Positions 42,344 to 50,790 of a stretch of 64,000 bases of DNA are shown here, piece after piece. A program made the translations under genes and the position numbers. A model generated the notes under the pieces. The model was not told where the DNA came from. It saw only the letters and a program-made list of their open reading frames with translations, and searched no databases. The DNA is from Haliea sp040222615 (GTDB lineage Bacteria; Pseudomonadota; Gammaproteobacteria; Pseudomonadales; Halieaceae): assembly GCF_040222615.1 (NCBI RefSeq), contig NZ_JAVKCQ010000020.1, positions 12,379 through 76,378 on the forward strand, written 5' to 3'. Positions within the stretch are counted from its first letter, which is position 1. Every line of letters starts with the position of its first letter.

Positions 42344-42455
42344 ACTTGACGGGGAAGCTTACGATCTGAGATTTCGGGCCTGTGGCGTGACAGTTAGAGT
42401 GAGCCGTGTTGGTTAGTTGAAGCACAAAAGAGTGTTCTTCACCATGCAGAACTTT

Positions 42456-42480
42456 GCCGGCGTCAGCCGGCTTTTTTTTT
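42456..42480 (+). terminator. Rho-independent terminator
   Basis: GCCGGC-GTCA-GCCGGC followed by nine T on the plus strand. It lies 107 bases after the IS3 transposase; the RNA it belongs to (42350-42455 has no gene) is not clear. It shields the accessory cluster to the right from readthrough. Confidence 0.85.
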
Positions 42481-42501
42481 GTAGAGAGTCGTATTCGCCT
42501 T

Positions 42502-43992
42502 TTAGGCCACTCTCCCCGAGCGGGGATTTTTGACAACTGCTGGTCGCAGCGCGGTAACACCGCCTTTGGGCTCCAGCGCAGTACGATGCGAGGGAGGCAG
42601 CAATGGGTTGATCCCGCGGTAGAAGATCGAACTCGTGAGAGCGGCATGACAGGTATAAACGCTGCCGTCCCGGGCCATCACGACGCCAGCCTCACTGGTG
42701 TCGGGAAGCCTGGTGTAGCCGGTCAGCGCGCCATCGCCGGGGTCAATGCTGGCAAGCACCACCTGGTGCGGCTGGGTCAGAGGGGCGGCGCCCGGCGGCG
42801 TGAACGTATAACCCAATGCCAGGACCACCAGCAGGTGATCCCGGCCCAATGTCTGGACGCTATTGACGACGGCGTGGGGGCGAGGGTCGGTGAAAAATGG
42901 CTTCAGCGGCGCGCGCTCCGGCAGCAACTCGCTGGCGAGCGCATCGTAATCGCGACACCAGCGTGCCTCACCAGTCTCAGGGTCTATCGCGCTTAGCTGT
43001 GACGCGGCTCCCGGCACTGTGTTCGAGCCTGTGTATATAGTGCCGTCGCTGCCGACACTCGGTGATGCCGCGGGGCCGGCAGGGGCATAGCGCCACAGCG
43101 GCGTGCCGCTATCAGCAGCAAAGGCGAGTAGTTCACCTCGGTGGTTGCCCGTGTAAACCTGGTGCCCGGAGGGTGACAGGCTGGGAGTCACCGAGCAACG
43201 GCCATCGAACTGCCGGGTGAAGACGATCTTCAACTGGTTGGCTTCCTCCCGCAGTGCGTAGAGACGTGTTTGCATGGCGCTGTCGCCAGCGCCGGTGATG
43301 TAGAGCAATCCACTGTCGAGATCAACGGCAGGGGAATTGGTAACCGGAAAGTGGGTACCAAAAAACCCGGGAAAGAGTAGGGCGGCAGTCTCCTTATCCA
43401 TCATTCCCTGCCACAGGCCGGGCGGCAGGGAAGCCGCTGGTGGCGGTGTCCCGCGGGGCAGTGCCAGGGGCGGCACCACCGGTGCGCCCGTGGCCCGGTC
43501 CAGGAGGACCGCAAACCCGTCGAGCGACACGCCCCCGACATGGCCGCTGGCGGAGAAAACCGCGGAGGCGAAGCCTTCCCGAATGCCCAGGGCGTGCAGG
43601 TCGGTGCGCCAACGCGGGCTGCCATCTCCCTCTACGCAGAAGAATGCCTGATCGTCTGCCAGGAAAATGGCCCCGCTTGCATCCACCAGGGGAGCAAAGG
43701 GACAGGCCCTTGGGCCGATGTGGCCGGTGTTGGTCCAGGGCTCGCTCTCCCAGCGCAGATCGCCATCGGCGTCCAGGGCGTGGAGGTGACTGAAATTGGT
43801 ACCACGGCCGCTGCACAGGTAGAGGTTACCGTCGAGGTCAACGGTGGGGCCAAACAAAACAGCCGCGTCCTGGAGTCGATGCCATTTGAGGGCGTAATGT
43901 GCTGCTGTAGGGTAGGGCACGGCATCGGAGTTGCGGCTATCACCGTGGATGCTGTTCCACTGTGCCTGGGTCCAGGGATTATCCCGCGTCAT
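42502..43992 (-). CDS. PQQ-type beta-propeller repeat protein without signal peptide
   Basis: 496 residues of repeated propeller blades: FGPTVDLDGNLYLCSGRGTN, HALDADGDLRWESEPW, FAPLVDASGAIFLADD, VTPSLSPSGHQVYTGNHRGELLAFAADSGTPLWRYA, ASPSVGSDGTIYTGSN and SAIDPETGEARWCRD. The DxxxGxxxW pattern fits the PQQ/BamB-like family. No signal sequence is present, so a cytoplasmic or loosely attached role is likely, unusual for this fold. No metal or cofactor site is evident. It overlaps the EstB-like gene by 4 bases and is the last gene of a four-gene minus-strand unit. Its task in the cluster is unknown; substrate sensing or a structural role are guesses. Confidence 0.7.
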   Translation of the reverse strand: MTRDNPWTQAQWNSIHGDSRNSDAVPYPTAAHYALKWHRLQDAAVLFGPTVDLDGNLYLCSGRGTNFSHLHALDADGDLRWESEPWTNTGHIGPRACPFAPLVDASGAIFLADDQAFFCVEGDGSPRWRTDLHALGIREGFASAVFSASGHVGGVSLDGFAVLLDRATGAPVVPPLALPRGTPPPAASLPPGLWQGMMDKETAALLFPGFFGTHFPVTNSPAVDLDSGLLYITGAGDSAMQTRLYALREEANQLKIVFTRQFDGRCSVTPSLSPSGHQVYTGNHRGELLAFAADSGTPLWRYAPAGPAASPSVGSDGTIYTGSNTVPGAASQLSAIDPETGEARWCRDYDALASELLPERAPLKPFFTDPRPHAVVNSVQTLGRDHLLVVLALGYTFTPPGAAPLTQPHQVVLASIDPGDGALTGYTRLPDTSEAGVVMARDGSVYTCHAALTSSIFYRGINPLLPPSHRTALEPKGGVTALRPAVVKNPRSGRVA

Positions 43993-45122
43993 GCGCCATT
44001 GCCCACGCAGTGGTAGACCGCGGCACAGAGGGCCCGCGCCCGCGGGTCACCGACCAGATCTGCGCCCATGCGGTTACAGACATAAGCAAAGGACAGGCCG
44101 TTATCGGGGTCGGCACACACAAACGATCCCCCCCAGCCACTGTGGCCATAGACGTTCTCGACCGGACCGTAGAGACCGGTTTGATTGCGAACCAGACCGG
44201 CACACCAGGGCATGGGTGATTGCAACAACGCGTCCTGGCGCACCGACCGGACCTTGAACAGCGCTTCCCGCGTCTGTGCGCCAAGACTACTACCATCGAT
44301 GAGCCTGGACAACAGTTGTGCGAGACCAGCTGCACTGGCGTGGCCGTTCGCAGCTGGCAGTATCGCGTTGCGCCAGGCTGCCGTTGCCGCAGCTTCTGCC
44401 GGTATGACTGGATTGGTCAGAGCCAATCGCACTGCCTGGGGTATCGCTTCCGGGGCGGGGAGGTCCGCATGGGGGGGCGGAATCAGAGTGGCTACACGCC
44501 CGACCTCGGTGCCGGGGCAGCCGATAAATATGTCGAGTCCGAGTTCACGCTGAAACACGGTTTCCACCCAGTCGCGCAGGTCACGACCCGTAGCGCGACG
44601 GACCAGCCCGTTGGCGAGAAAGCCAAACGTGACCGGATGATAGCAGGTGTTTTCTCCCGGAGGATGGCTTGGCTCCTGCTTCGCGAGGAGGTCCTCCATA
44701 CGTTCTGTGTCGTAGAGATCCTGTAGAGATACGGTTTCCTGAAATCCTGCGAGTCCCGCCTGATGGGAAAGCATTTCCGCAACCGTCAGGCGGTCTTTGC
44801 CGTGACTGCCGAAGTCGGGCCAGTAGTGGCTCACCGGCGCATCGTAGTCGAGTGCTCCGCGATCCACGAGTATGGCGATGACCAGCGCGACTACAGCCTT
44901 GGTGGTCGAGTATACATTTACCAGCGTGTCCTGCCGCCACGGGTTCGCGGCGCCGACCGCGACATCACCACCGGCGAGATTGGCGAGTACTTCGCCGTTG
45001 CGGAGCAGACAGAAGGCCGCCCCCACCTCGCGGTAGTCGTCATCGCGAAGAAAATTCGCCCGGAAAGCGTCTGCCACCGGCTCAAATCCCGGTGCAAGCT
45101 GCACTAGCGCAAGTTCCGACAT
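43989..45122 (-). CDS. Serine beta-lactamase-fold hydrolase (EstB/LACTB type)
   Basis: 377 residues. S-TT-K (NVYSTTKAV, about residue 71-74) gives the nucleophile serine and base lysine. Then come YHPVTFGFLANGLV (YxN-like region, with His where Asn is usual) and HSGWGGS near the end (HxG-type). It is a class C-like beta-lactamase fold seen in esterases, D-aminopeptidases and linear-peptide hydrolases such as MlrB. No signal peptide is visible. It lies 10 bases after the TonB receptor gene and overlaps the propeller gene, so it belongs to the same transcript. The likely role is ester or peptide cleavage of an imported compound. Confidence 0.85.
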   Translation of the reverse strand: MSELALVQLAPGFEPVADAFRANFLRDDDYREVGAAFCLLRNGEVLANLAGGDVAVGAANPWRQDTLVNVYSTTKAVVALVIAILVDRGALDYDAPVSHYWPDFGSHGKDRLTVAEMLSHQAGLAGFQETVSLQDLYDTERMEDLLAKQEPSHPPGENTCYHPVTFGFLANGLVRRATGRDLRDWVETVFQRELGLDIFIGCPGTEVGRVATLIPPPHADLPAPEAIPQAVRLALTNPVIPAEAAATAAWRNAILPAANGHASAAGLAQLLSRLIDGSSLGAQTREALFKVRSVRQDALLQSPMPWCAGLVRNQTGLYGPVENVYGHSGWGGSFVCADPDNGLSFAYVCNRMGADLVGDPRARALCAAVYHCVGNGA

Positions 45123-45132
45123 GAGTCAGCGT

Positions 45133-47385
45133 TCACAGGCTATTGAGGCGGACTGTGGCGCCCCAGGTCCGGGGCGCACCGTAGGTGCTGCCGCCATTGC
45201 CGATGCCGTTGTCGAAGGCATGCTGACGGTAGGTCTCATCGCCCAGATTCTTGCCCCAGAGTGATACTTCCCAGCGGTCGTCGGCGCTACGAAGCGCAAG
45301 TCGTGCACCCCACAGGCCGTAATCCGCAGTGGCCAGATATGGAATGTTTACCGCCTCGCGGAAGGCCTCGTCGGTGTAGCTGTACTCCACCTGGGCAGCG
45401 AGGGTTCCCAGGCCCGCGACCAAATGCTCGTAGCGCGCAAACAGGTTGTAACTCCACTCAGGGGCGTTGGGCAGTGCGTTGCCCGAGGGAATCTCGCCAC
45501 CGCCGGGGGCACTGAAGGCGCCCAACTCCGAGTCGAGGTAGCCCACATTGGCCTGCAGTAGCAGCCCCTCTGCAGGCTGCCAGAGAATATCCGCCTCCAG
45601 GCCCTGGATGTCAGCCGAGTCAACGTTGGACAGCTTCAAGACCGAGAGCTGCCCTGTGCTTACCTGGGTGAAGGTCTGCACATCGCTGTAGTCATAGTAA
45701 AAGGCCGCCGCGTTGACCTGCAGGGTGTTCTCCAGCCAGCGCGATTTGATCCCTGCCTCCCAGGCGACCAGCGTCTCAGGTTCGAATGACTCCAGCTGGG
45801 TGCTATTGGTGACGAAGCCACCGCCAAAGAAGCCCCCGGACTTGAATCCCTGGGCGGCGCTTGCGTAGAGCAGGATTTCCTCCGCGAGGTAATAGTTGAG
45901 CGCGAGCCTTGCCGATGGCTCGGTTTCGCTGATGGTCTCCTCATTGCTGGCGACGGTAAAGGCGCCGACAAAACCCGGGTTGCAGACCGGGCTCAGCAGG
46001 CAGGATGTGCCAAAAGGATTCATATCGTCCATGCCCCCGGCAAAGTCCTTCTCTTCGTAAGTAAGGCGAAATCCGGCGGTGAGTGACCAGGCATCGGCAA
46101 AGCGCCAGTCCGCCTGGGTGAATACCGCGGCGGAATTTGTTTCCTGCTCGGATGCGATTAACACCCGGGTCAGAAACAGGTCATCAAGATTTCCCGGTAC
46201 TTCGATGTCGACCTGATCCCAGGAGTAGAAACCGCCCACAATCACGTCGAGCGTGGGACTGGCACTCAGGGTGTAGCGCAGTTCCTGGCTGAACTGCTCC
46301 ACGCTATCGCTGACATCGAATTCCGCCTGTACCAGGGGGCCACTGTCGGTGTCGCTGAACGCCTTGCGTTCAAAATCCAGCCAGCCGCTGACCGCAGTGA
46401 CCGTGCCGGGACCCAGGTCCCAGTTCACCCGCAGGGTGGCGGCGCGACTGTCGCTGGAGAAGCGAGCGTCGTTGTTCCAGTCACCCTTGAAGGGGTCGCC
46501 ATCGGTATCCCGATAGCCAAATGCGTCAGCGCAGCGGCCAGGGTCGAGGCGCCCGGCCTGGATCGAGCTGCAGGGCTGGGGTGGAAAAACACCGGCCTCG
46601 AAGGTGCCGAAATGCTCAAACTGGCCGACTTCGGAACGCGCTTTACTGGCCTCCAGCTTGAGAGCCACGTCGAGACTGTCACTGGCGACCCATGTGGTGT
46701 TCAGGCGGGCCGCGTACTCGCGGCGGGAACCGATGTCTTCACCGCCGAGGGTGCGGCTTTCGTAGAATCCCTCGCCCTGGTCAAGGACCTTTCCCGCGAA
46801 CCGCATCGCCAGCGTTTCCGACAGTGCCTTGTTGCCCATGAATTCCAGTTCTGTCAGCTCATAGTTGCCGGCTCCCAGGCTCAGCCGCCATTCGTCCTCG
46901 AACACCGCTTGATTGGTAATGAAACTGATGGCGCCGCCGGTGGTGTTGCGGCCATAGAGCGTACCCTGAGGGCCTTTCAACACTTCTACGCGCTCGATGT
47001 CGTAGAGCTGGAAAGTGAGCTGTGTGGTTGAAGCCAGGAACACCTCGTCCAGATAGACTCCCACGGTGGGATTGTTGTTGGCGCTGAAGTCATTGAGTCC
47101 CACGCCGCGAATCGTGAAAACCGGAAACACGCCTGGCGAGATCTCCTTGATATTGATATTCGGGCTGATGGCCTGCAGATCCAGAGGAGACTCGATTCGG
47201 CGTTCCCTGAGGGCGAGACCACTGGCGGAGCTGATCGCCATGCCGACGTCCTGCTCGGACTGCGCGCGCTTTTGCGCGGTAACGATCACTTCCTCCAGCT
47301 GGGCGAAGGCTGCCGGTGTTGATGCCAGCAGAGCGCTTGCACAGGCGAGGCTGATTCTACGGGAAATGTACCGGTGCTTTTCCAT
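45133..47385 (-). CDS. TonB-dependent outer-membrane receptor
   Basis: 750 residues from the ATG of MEKHRYISRRISLACASALL, whose signal peptide ends near AFA-QLEE. The plug domain is clear (EEVIVTAQKRAQSEQDVGMAISS, FTIRGVGLNDFSANNNPTVGVYLDEVFLAS, VEVLKGPQGTLYGRNTTGGAISF), followed by a barrel of paired strands ending in VRLNSL. A longer upstream frame is non-coding. It resembles receptors of sphingomonads and Halieaceae for organic substrates and has no siderophore-type features. It is the second gene after an AraC regulator and ahead of the hydrolase, so substrate-induced expression is likely. The ligand is unknown. Confidence 0.92.
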   Translation of the reverse strand: MEKHRYISRRISLACASALLASTPAAFAQLEEVIVTAQKRAQSEQDVGMAISSASGLALRERRIESPLDLQAISPNINIKEISPGVFPVFTIRGVGLNDFSANNNPTVGVYLDEVFLASTTQLTFQLYDIERVEVLKGPQGTLYGRNTTGGAISFITNQAVFEDEWRLSLGAGNYELTELEFMGNKALSETLAMRFAGKVLDQGEGFYESRTLGGEDIGSRREYAARLNTTWVASDSLDVALKLEASKARSEVGQFEHFGTFEAGVFPPQPCSSIQAGRLDPGRCADAFGYRDTDGDPFKGDWNNDARFSSDSRAATLRVNWDLGPGTVTAVSGWLDFERKAFSDTDSGPLVQAEFDVSDSVEQFSQELRYTLSASPTLDVIVGGFYSWDQVDIEVPGNLDDLFLTRVLIASEQETNSAAVFTQADWRFADAWSLTAGFRLTYEEKDFAGGMDDMNPFGTSCLLSPVCNPGFVGAFTVASNEETISETEPSARLALNYYLAEEILLYASAAQGFKSGGFFGGGFVTNSTQLESFEPETLVAWEAGIKSRWLENTLQVNAAAFYYDYSDVQTFTQVSTGQLSVLKLSNVDSADIQGLEADILWQPAEGLLLQANVGYLDSELGAFSAPGGGEIPSGNALPNAPEWSYNLFARYEHLVAGLGTLAAQVEYSYTDEAFREAVNIPYLATADYGLWGARLALRSADDRWEVSLWGKNLGDETYRQHAFDNGIGNGGSTYGAPRTWGATVRLNSL

Positions 47386-47482
47386 GGGTGTGCTCCGAGT
47401 TTTATTGGTATGGGAGCAGTCTGCTACTTGCAGTGTCGGCGTGACAGGACGAGAGCGCGCAACATGAAGGGGGCTTTTCTGC

Positions 47483-48511
47483 TCAGCCTTTCCCATGGAT
47501 ACGGCGGCGACAGGTGGCAGGCGACTCCCCGTGGAGGCGCCTGAAGCTGCGGCGAAAACTGCGTGCCTCAGAGAATCCGAGGCGTTCGGCAATTGCCTCA
47601 TCGGTGTGGCCAGCGTGCAGTAGCTGCAGGGCATGTTCATCGCGGATCACATCGCGCATGTTGCGAAAATCCAGGTCCCGACGGGCCAGGTGGCGGCGCA
47701 ATGTCGCCAGGCTCATGCCCGCAGAGGTGGCGATGGCAGTTTGATCCATCACGCCCCGGCGAAGTGCGCGATCGACGTAGGTGACGATGTCTTCCTGGGC
47801 CACACTGGCCTGTCGCCCTCGTATCTGCTCCAGCAAGAGGTCGTAGATGCGTTGCCGCCAGTGAGCCAGTGGAGGGGGAGAGAGGACGCCGGCAAGTGCC
47901 TCTCGGGGATAGACCAGGGTAATGCCGTCACCGTGGTACTCCACCGGGCAGCCGAACATCGCCAGCAACTGCGTTCCTGCGCTGCGTCTCGATGGGTGGG
48001 TGACGAACCGCGTCAGCCGCAGCAATTCTCCGCGCAGCCAACAGAAAGAGCAGTGCCATGGCATGCATGCAATTTCCAGCCACAGCTGGTGACGCCGGTC
48101 GATATGCCGCGGAAAGACCGCGTTCAGCAGCAGCTCGTTATTGCGCGTTTTGAGCGTGAGGCGCAGATCCCGTTGCAGGAGGTTGGCCGTATCGCAAAAC
48201 ACCGACATTGCCCCTTCCAGGGACGTTGCATGCATGCTTCGGGCAACAATGATCTCAGTGAGGCCGGCCGGGTGAGGCTGGGAACCGAGACCCAGCAGCT
48301 CGTCCTCGGTAGCTGCTATCTGTGCGGAGAACAGACGCCAGACCGCGTCCACGCCCAGATGGCCGCGCGGGTCCGCCAGTGCGTTGGCAGGGAGTCCTGC
48401 GGCGGCGAGCACGTTGGCGTTGCTGGCGGCTGCAGTGCCCAGACCTAGAACCTCCCTGAGTTCTTCGACGCTGATGAGCGGGATCGGTGTGTCGCTGATG
48501 TTTGCCTGCAT
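47483..48511 (-). CDS. AraC-family regulator with N-terminal arabinose-binding-type domain
   Basis: 342 residues. The N-terminal 200 residues have the pattern of the OruR/Arabinose_bd domain found in AraC regulators of D-amino acid, ornithine and carnitine catabolism. The C-terminal HTH_18 pair (ATSAGMSLATLRRHLARRDLDF ... IAERLGFSEARSFRRSFRRLHGESPATCRR) binds DNA. It is upstream of and on the same strand as the TonB receptor, 98 bases apart, and divergent from the peptidase operon, so it may control both directions. The ligand is not predictable. Confidence 0.9.
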   Translation of the reverse strand: MQANISDTPIPLISVEELREVLGLGTAAASNANVLAAAGLPANALADPRGHLGVDAVWRLFSAQIAATEDELLGLGSQPHPAGLTEIIVARSMHATSLEGAMSVFCDTANLLQRDLRLTLKTRNNELLLNAVFPRHIDRRHQLWLEIACMPWHCSFCWLRGELLRLTRFVTHPSRRSAGTQLLAMFGCPVEYHGDGITLVYPREALAGVLSPPPLAHWRQRIYDLLLEQIRGRQASVAQEDIVTYVDRALRRGVMDQTAIATSAGMSLATLRRHLARRDLDFRNMRDVIRDEHALQLLHAGHTDEAIAERLGFSEARSFRRSFRRLHGESPATCRRRIHGKG

Positions 48512-48975
48512 GTGTGCCCGCTAGCTTGATCGCTCTGAAGGTTAGATTAGTCCAGTCACCGAGGGCTTACTAGCCTGGCGGTGGTGAGCGCTGCTGGATG
48601 ACCGCGAGGTCATGCACGAAAACCGCTCCAAATCCTACATCTGGAACCTCGGCATTCCCGTCCGGGTCACGCTACTCAACTGCATGGCGATTATCCGGGT
48701 ATTCAATCGCATGGTCTCTGGTGCCGACAAACCTGGATGGGCAACGTACCATGATTGACAATGGCTAACGCCGTTTACCGATTGCACAGGGCCGCCAGAG
48801 GCAGACCGCCGATAGTAACCTGATACACTCTGAGTCAATATTTCAGCGACGAAATGAAGAAGGAAATGCATTGAATCCCCCCGTTCCTTCAGGCTCTGTA
48901 TCACGCTTGGCAAGCAGGAATTCGCTTGTCCGGCGATCCGTCGGTCTCCGCTATCGCGAATGCAGAGTCGTCAAC
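48512..48975. other. Divergent intergenic region between AraC regulator and peptidase operon
   Basis: 464 bases, two likely promoters facing apart. A tiny frame (48612-48758) described separately is the only coding-like feature. AT-rich patches are at 48830-48870. No clear -35/-10 pair or inverted repeat stood out. The CocE frame is open back to a TTG at 48871 but without signal-peptide logic. Confidence 0.4.
48612..48758 (+). CDS. Unrecognised small frame, possible gene remnant
   Basis: 48 residues (MHENRSKSYIWNLGIPVRVT... GWATYHD). The amino-acid use is protein-like, and it ends without a domain. No ribosome-binding site of note precedes it. It could be the 3' end of a decayed gene or chance. 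Confidence 0.2.
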   Translation: MHENRSKSYIWNLGIPVRVTLLNCMAIIRVFNRMVSGADKPGWATYHD

Positions 48976-50790
48976 ATGTCCGGTTGCAGGCACCCGGCGC
49001 CCGCCAGTTTCATTCTGACTCTTCTGGTCGCGCTGATAGCCTTGATGGTCCCTGGTCCAGGAGCCACTGCTGAGGAATCCGCAGTCTCAGCTGCGGCGCT
49101 GGAAACACGGCGCCCATACCAAGTGCGCTTCGGCGAGCGCATCGCCATGCCGGACGGCGTCTCCCTGAGCGCGACCCTTGTGCTGCCATATCCGGATCCA
49201 GGTCCAGTGCCGGTGATCTTGACCCTGACACCCTACAGCGCGGACCGCTATTACCCGCTGGCCACCCGTTTCGCTCGCGCCGGTTACGCCGCTGCGATCG
49301 TCGAGGTACGGGGGCGAGGAGATTCCGGTGGTATCTTCCAGCCTTACCTGAACGATCTTGACGACGGGGAAAAGGTGATCGAATGGCTGGCTAAACAACC
49401 TTTCAGTAATGGTTCCGTCGCTATGCGCGGCGGTTCCTATACGGGCTTCCTGCAATGGGGGCTCGCGGCTCGTCGGCCGCCTGCGCTAAAGACGATCATT
49501 CCCGGCGCGCCGCCCTACTTTGGTGTCGACTCTCCAACCTATCGCGGTATCCAAATACCCTATCGACTTCGCTGGTACGCGCTTGTAGCCGGCCGGCAGC
49601 GTAACGGTAATCTGAACGCGGACAGTGCTTACTGGCAAGGGCTGTACGCGGAGCTTGCCCGTGGGGAAGTCGCCCTTGCTGATCTCGATGACGCCGCCGG
49701 CATCAAGTCACCGTACTGGGAGCAGTCATTTCAGCGCGATTACGTGCTGCGTCTCGCCGAGCTGAACCCCACTTCCGAACAGCTGGGTAATCTCACTATC
49801 CCTGTGCTCTCCATTACGGGCATGCACGATGGCGCGCAACTTGGAACGCTAACCCACTATCAACGGGCCCTCACCCATAGCACAGATCCGCAACATCTTT
49901 ATCAGGTTATCGGTCCCTGGAACCACTCGGGCGTATCCAATCGACAGGGCGCAATGGGCGGCCTGGAATTTCCCGCAGCCAGCATTGAGCCTGCCGATTG
50001 GCACCTGGCCTGGTTTGACTGGATTCTCCGCGACGGGCCCCGGCCGACGTTTTTGAAGGAAAGGGTTACCTACTACGTTCTCGGGGATGATCGTTGGGCC
50101 GGACGTGATACCGTAGATGGCGCGCCTGGCAGCTTGATCCTGTATCCATCCTCACCGCGAGGCGAGGCGGCTGAATCAGGCCACCTCACCGCGGAGGTCG
50201 CCGAGCGGTCCACGGGTGAGGATTGCTGGCGCTACGACCCGTTGGAGGTACCTATACGCTGGGGTCCGTATTTCGGTAGTCTTGCCGGCGGCAAAGACCA
50301 TCTTCTCAATGACCCATTGCCGACTCAGCTCGCCGGACGCGGCCTACTGTATGAATCCAGACCACTTGAACGCAGCCATGTGATCGCTGGGAGACCCACG
50401 TTGTCTGTGTCACTCACCGCGGACGTTCGAGACACAGACCTTGCCGTCGTCCTCTATGAACTGCGTTCGGACGGGACATCGGTTCTGCTGGCATCGGATA
50501 TGTTGCGCGCCCGCCACCGCCACGGTTTTCTGGAGCCGCCGGCGTTGCTGGTGCCCGGTGAAGAGACACGCTACGAGTTCGAGATGACCTGGATAGGTAA
50601 GCGCCTTGCCACCGGCTCCCGGCTGCGGCTGATGCTGACCTCGCCCGGCATCAGCTACCTTTTTCACCGCAACCGCAACAGTGGTGGTGACGTTGCCCTG
50701 GAAAAGGTTGCCGACTCGCGGGTTGCGACCATCTGCTTGACAACCGGCGCCGCGGGGACCGCCCTGCATCTACCCCTGGAGGCGGAATGA
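48976..50790 (+). CDS. CocE/NonD (S15) family exported hydrolase
   Basis: 604 residues from the ATG of MSGCRHPAPASFILTLLV, which is followed by a signal peptide (to about PGATA-EE, residue 32); an earlier TTG would add 35 residues ahead of it. The catalytic serine is S154 in MRGGSYTGFLQW (GxSYxG), the acid lies in GMHDGAQLG and the histidine in IGPWNHSG. The jelly-roll C-terminal domain (RPTLSVSLTADVRDTDLAVVLYELRSDG) completes the X-Pro-dipeptidyl-peptidase/CocE fold. Family members cut acyl-amides, esters or alpha-amino-acid esters, including cocaine esterase and alpha-amino-acid ester hydrolases. It leads a seven-gene operon and overlaps the next gene by 4 bases. Confidence 0.9.
   Translation: MSGCRHPAPASFILTLLVALIALMVPGPGATAEESAVSAAALETRRPYQVRFGERIAMPDGVSLSATLVLPYPDPGPVPVILTLTPYSADRYYPLATRFARAGYAAAIVEVRGRGDSGGIFQPYLNDLDDGEKVIEWLAKQPFSNGSVAMRGGSYTGFLQWGLAARRPPALKTIIPGAPPYFGVDSPTYRGIQIPYRLRWYALVAGRQRNGNLNADSAYWQGLYAELARGEVALADLDDAAGIKSPYWEQSFQRDYVLRLAELNPTSEQLGNLTIPVLSITGMHDGAQLGTLTHYQRALTHSTDPQHLYQVIGPWNHSGVSNRQGAMGGLEFPAASIEPADWHLAWFDWILRDGPRPTFLKERVTYYVLGDDRWAGRDTVDGAPGSLILYPSSPRGEAAESGHLTAEVAERSTGEDCWRYDPLEVPIRWGPYFGSLAGGKDHLLNDPLPTQLAGRGLLYESRPLERSHVIAGRPTLSVSLTADVRDTDLAVVLYELRSDGTSVLLASDMLRARHRHGFLEPPALLVPGEETRYEFEMTWIGKRLATGSRLRLMLTSPGISYLFHRNRNSGGDVALEKVADSRVATICLTTGAAGTALHLPLEAE

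Larger units (their letters stand above)
38727..42344. mobile_element. IS3-family insertion sequence, interrupted by an IS66-family element
   Basis: OrfA and OrfB-type genes with a -1 frameshift signal lie between imperfect terminal repeats GGACAGGACATAACTAGAG (38728-38746) and GGACAGTTCAAAACTAGAG (complement of 42325-42343), 16 of 19 matching. Removing the IS66 insertion leaves an element of about 1.16 kb, close to IS3 size. I could not find a matching direct repeat outside the ends, so the exact boundaries are approximate. Confidence 0.85.
41890..42349 (+). pseudogene. IS3-family transposase OrfB, 3' part (split by IS66)
   Basis: The frame KRFRTFNVTDDFNREAIHIEID continues the rve integrase core with the second catalytic Asp (LRTDNGPEF) and the Glu (NAYIERFNRTYREEV), and ends in the usual YNEERPHDSLGDMTPLEARK. 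Joining 39440 to 41898 gives TTG-KRF with the frame unbroken. Reading from a start inside the IS66 end gives a chimeric N-terminus of no meaning. Confidence 0.9.

Noticed and set aside
39044..42349. IS3 OrfB as two separate genes or as frameshifted by error
   Set aside because: The halves are separated by a complete IS66 with 8-bp duplications, and the entry from OrfA is a programmed frameshift.
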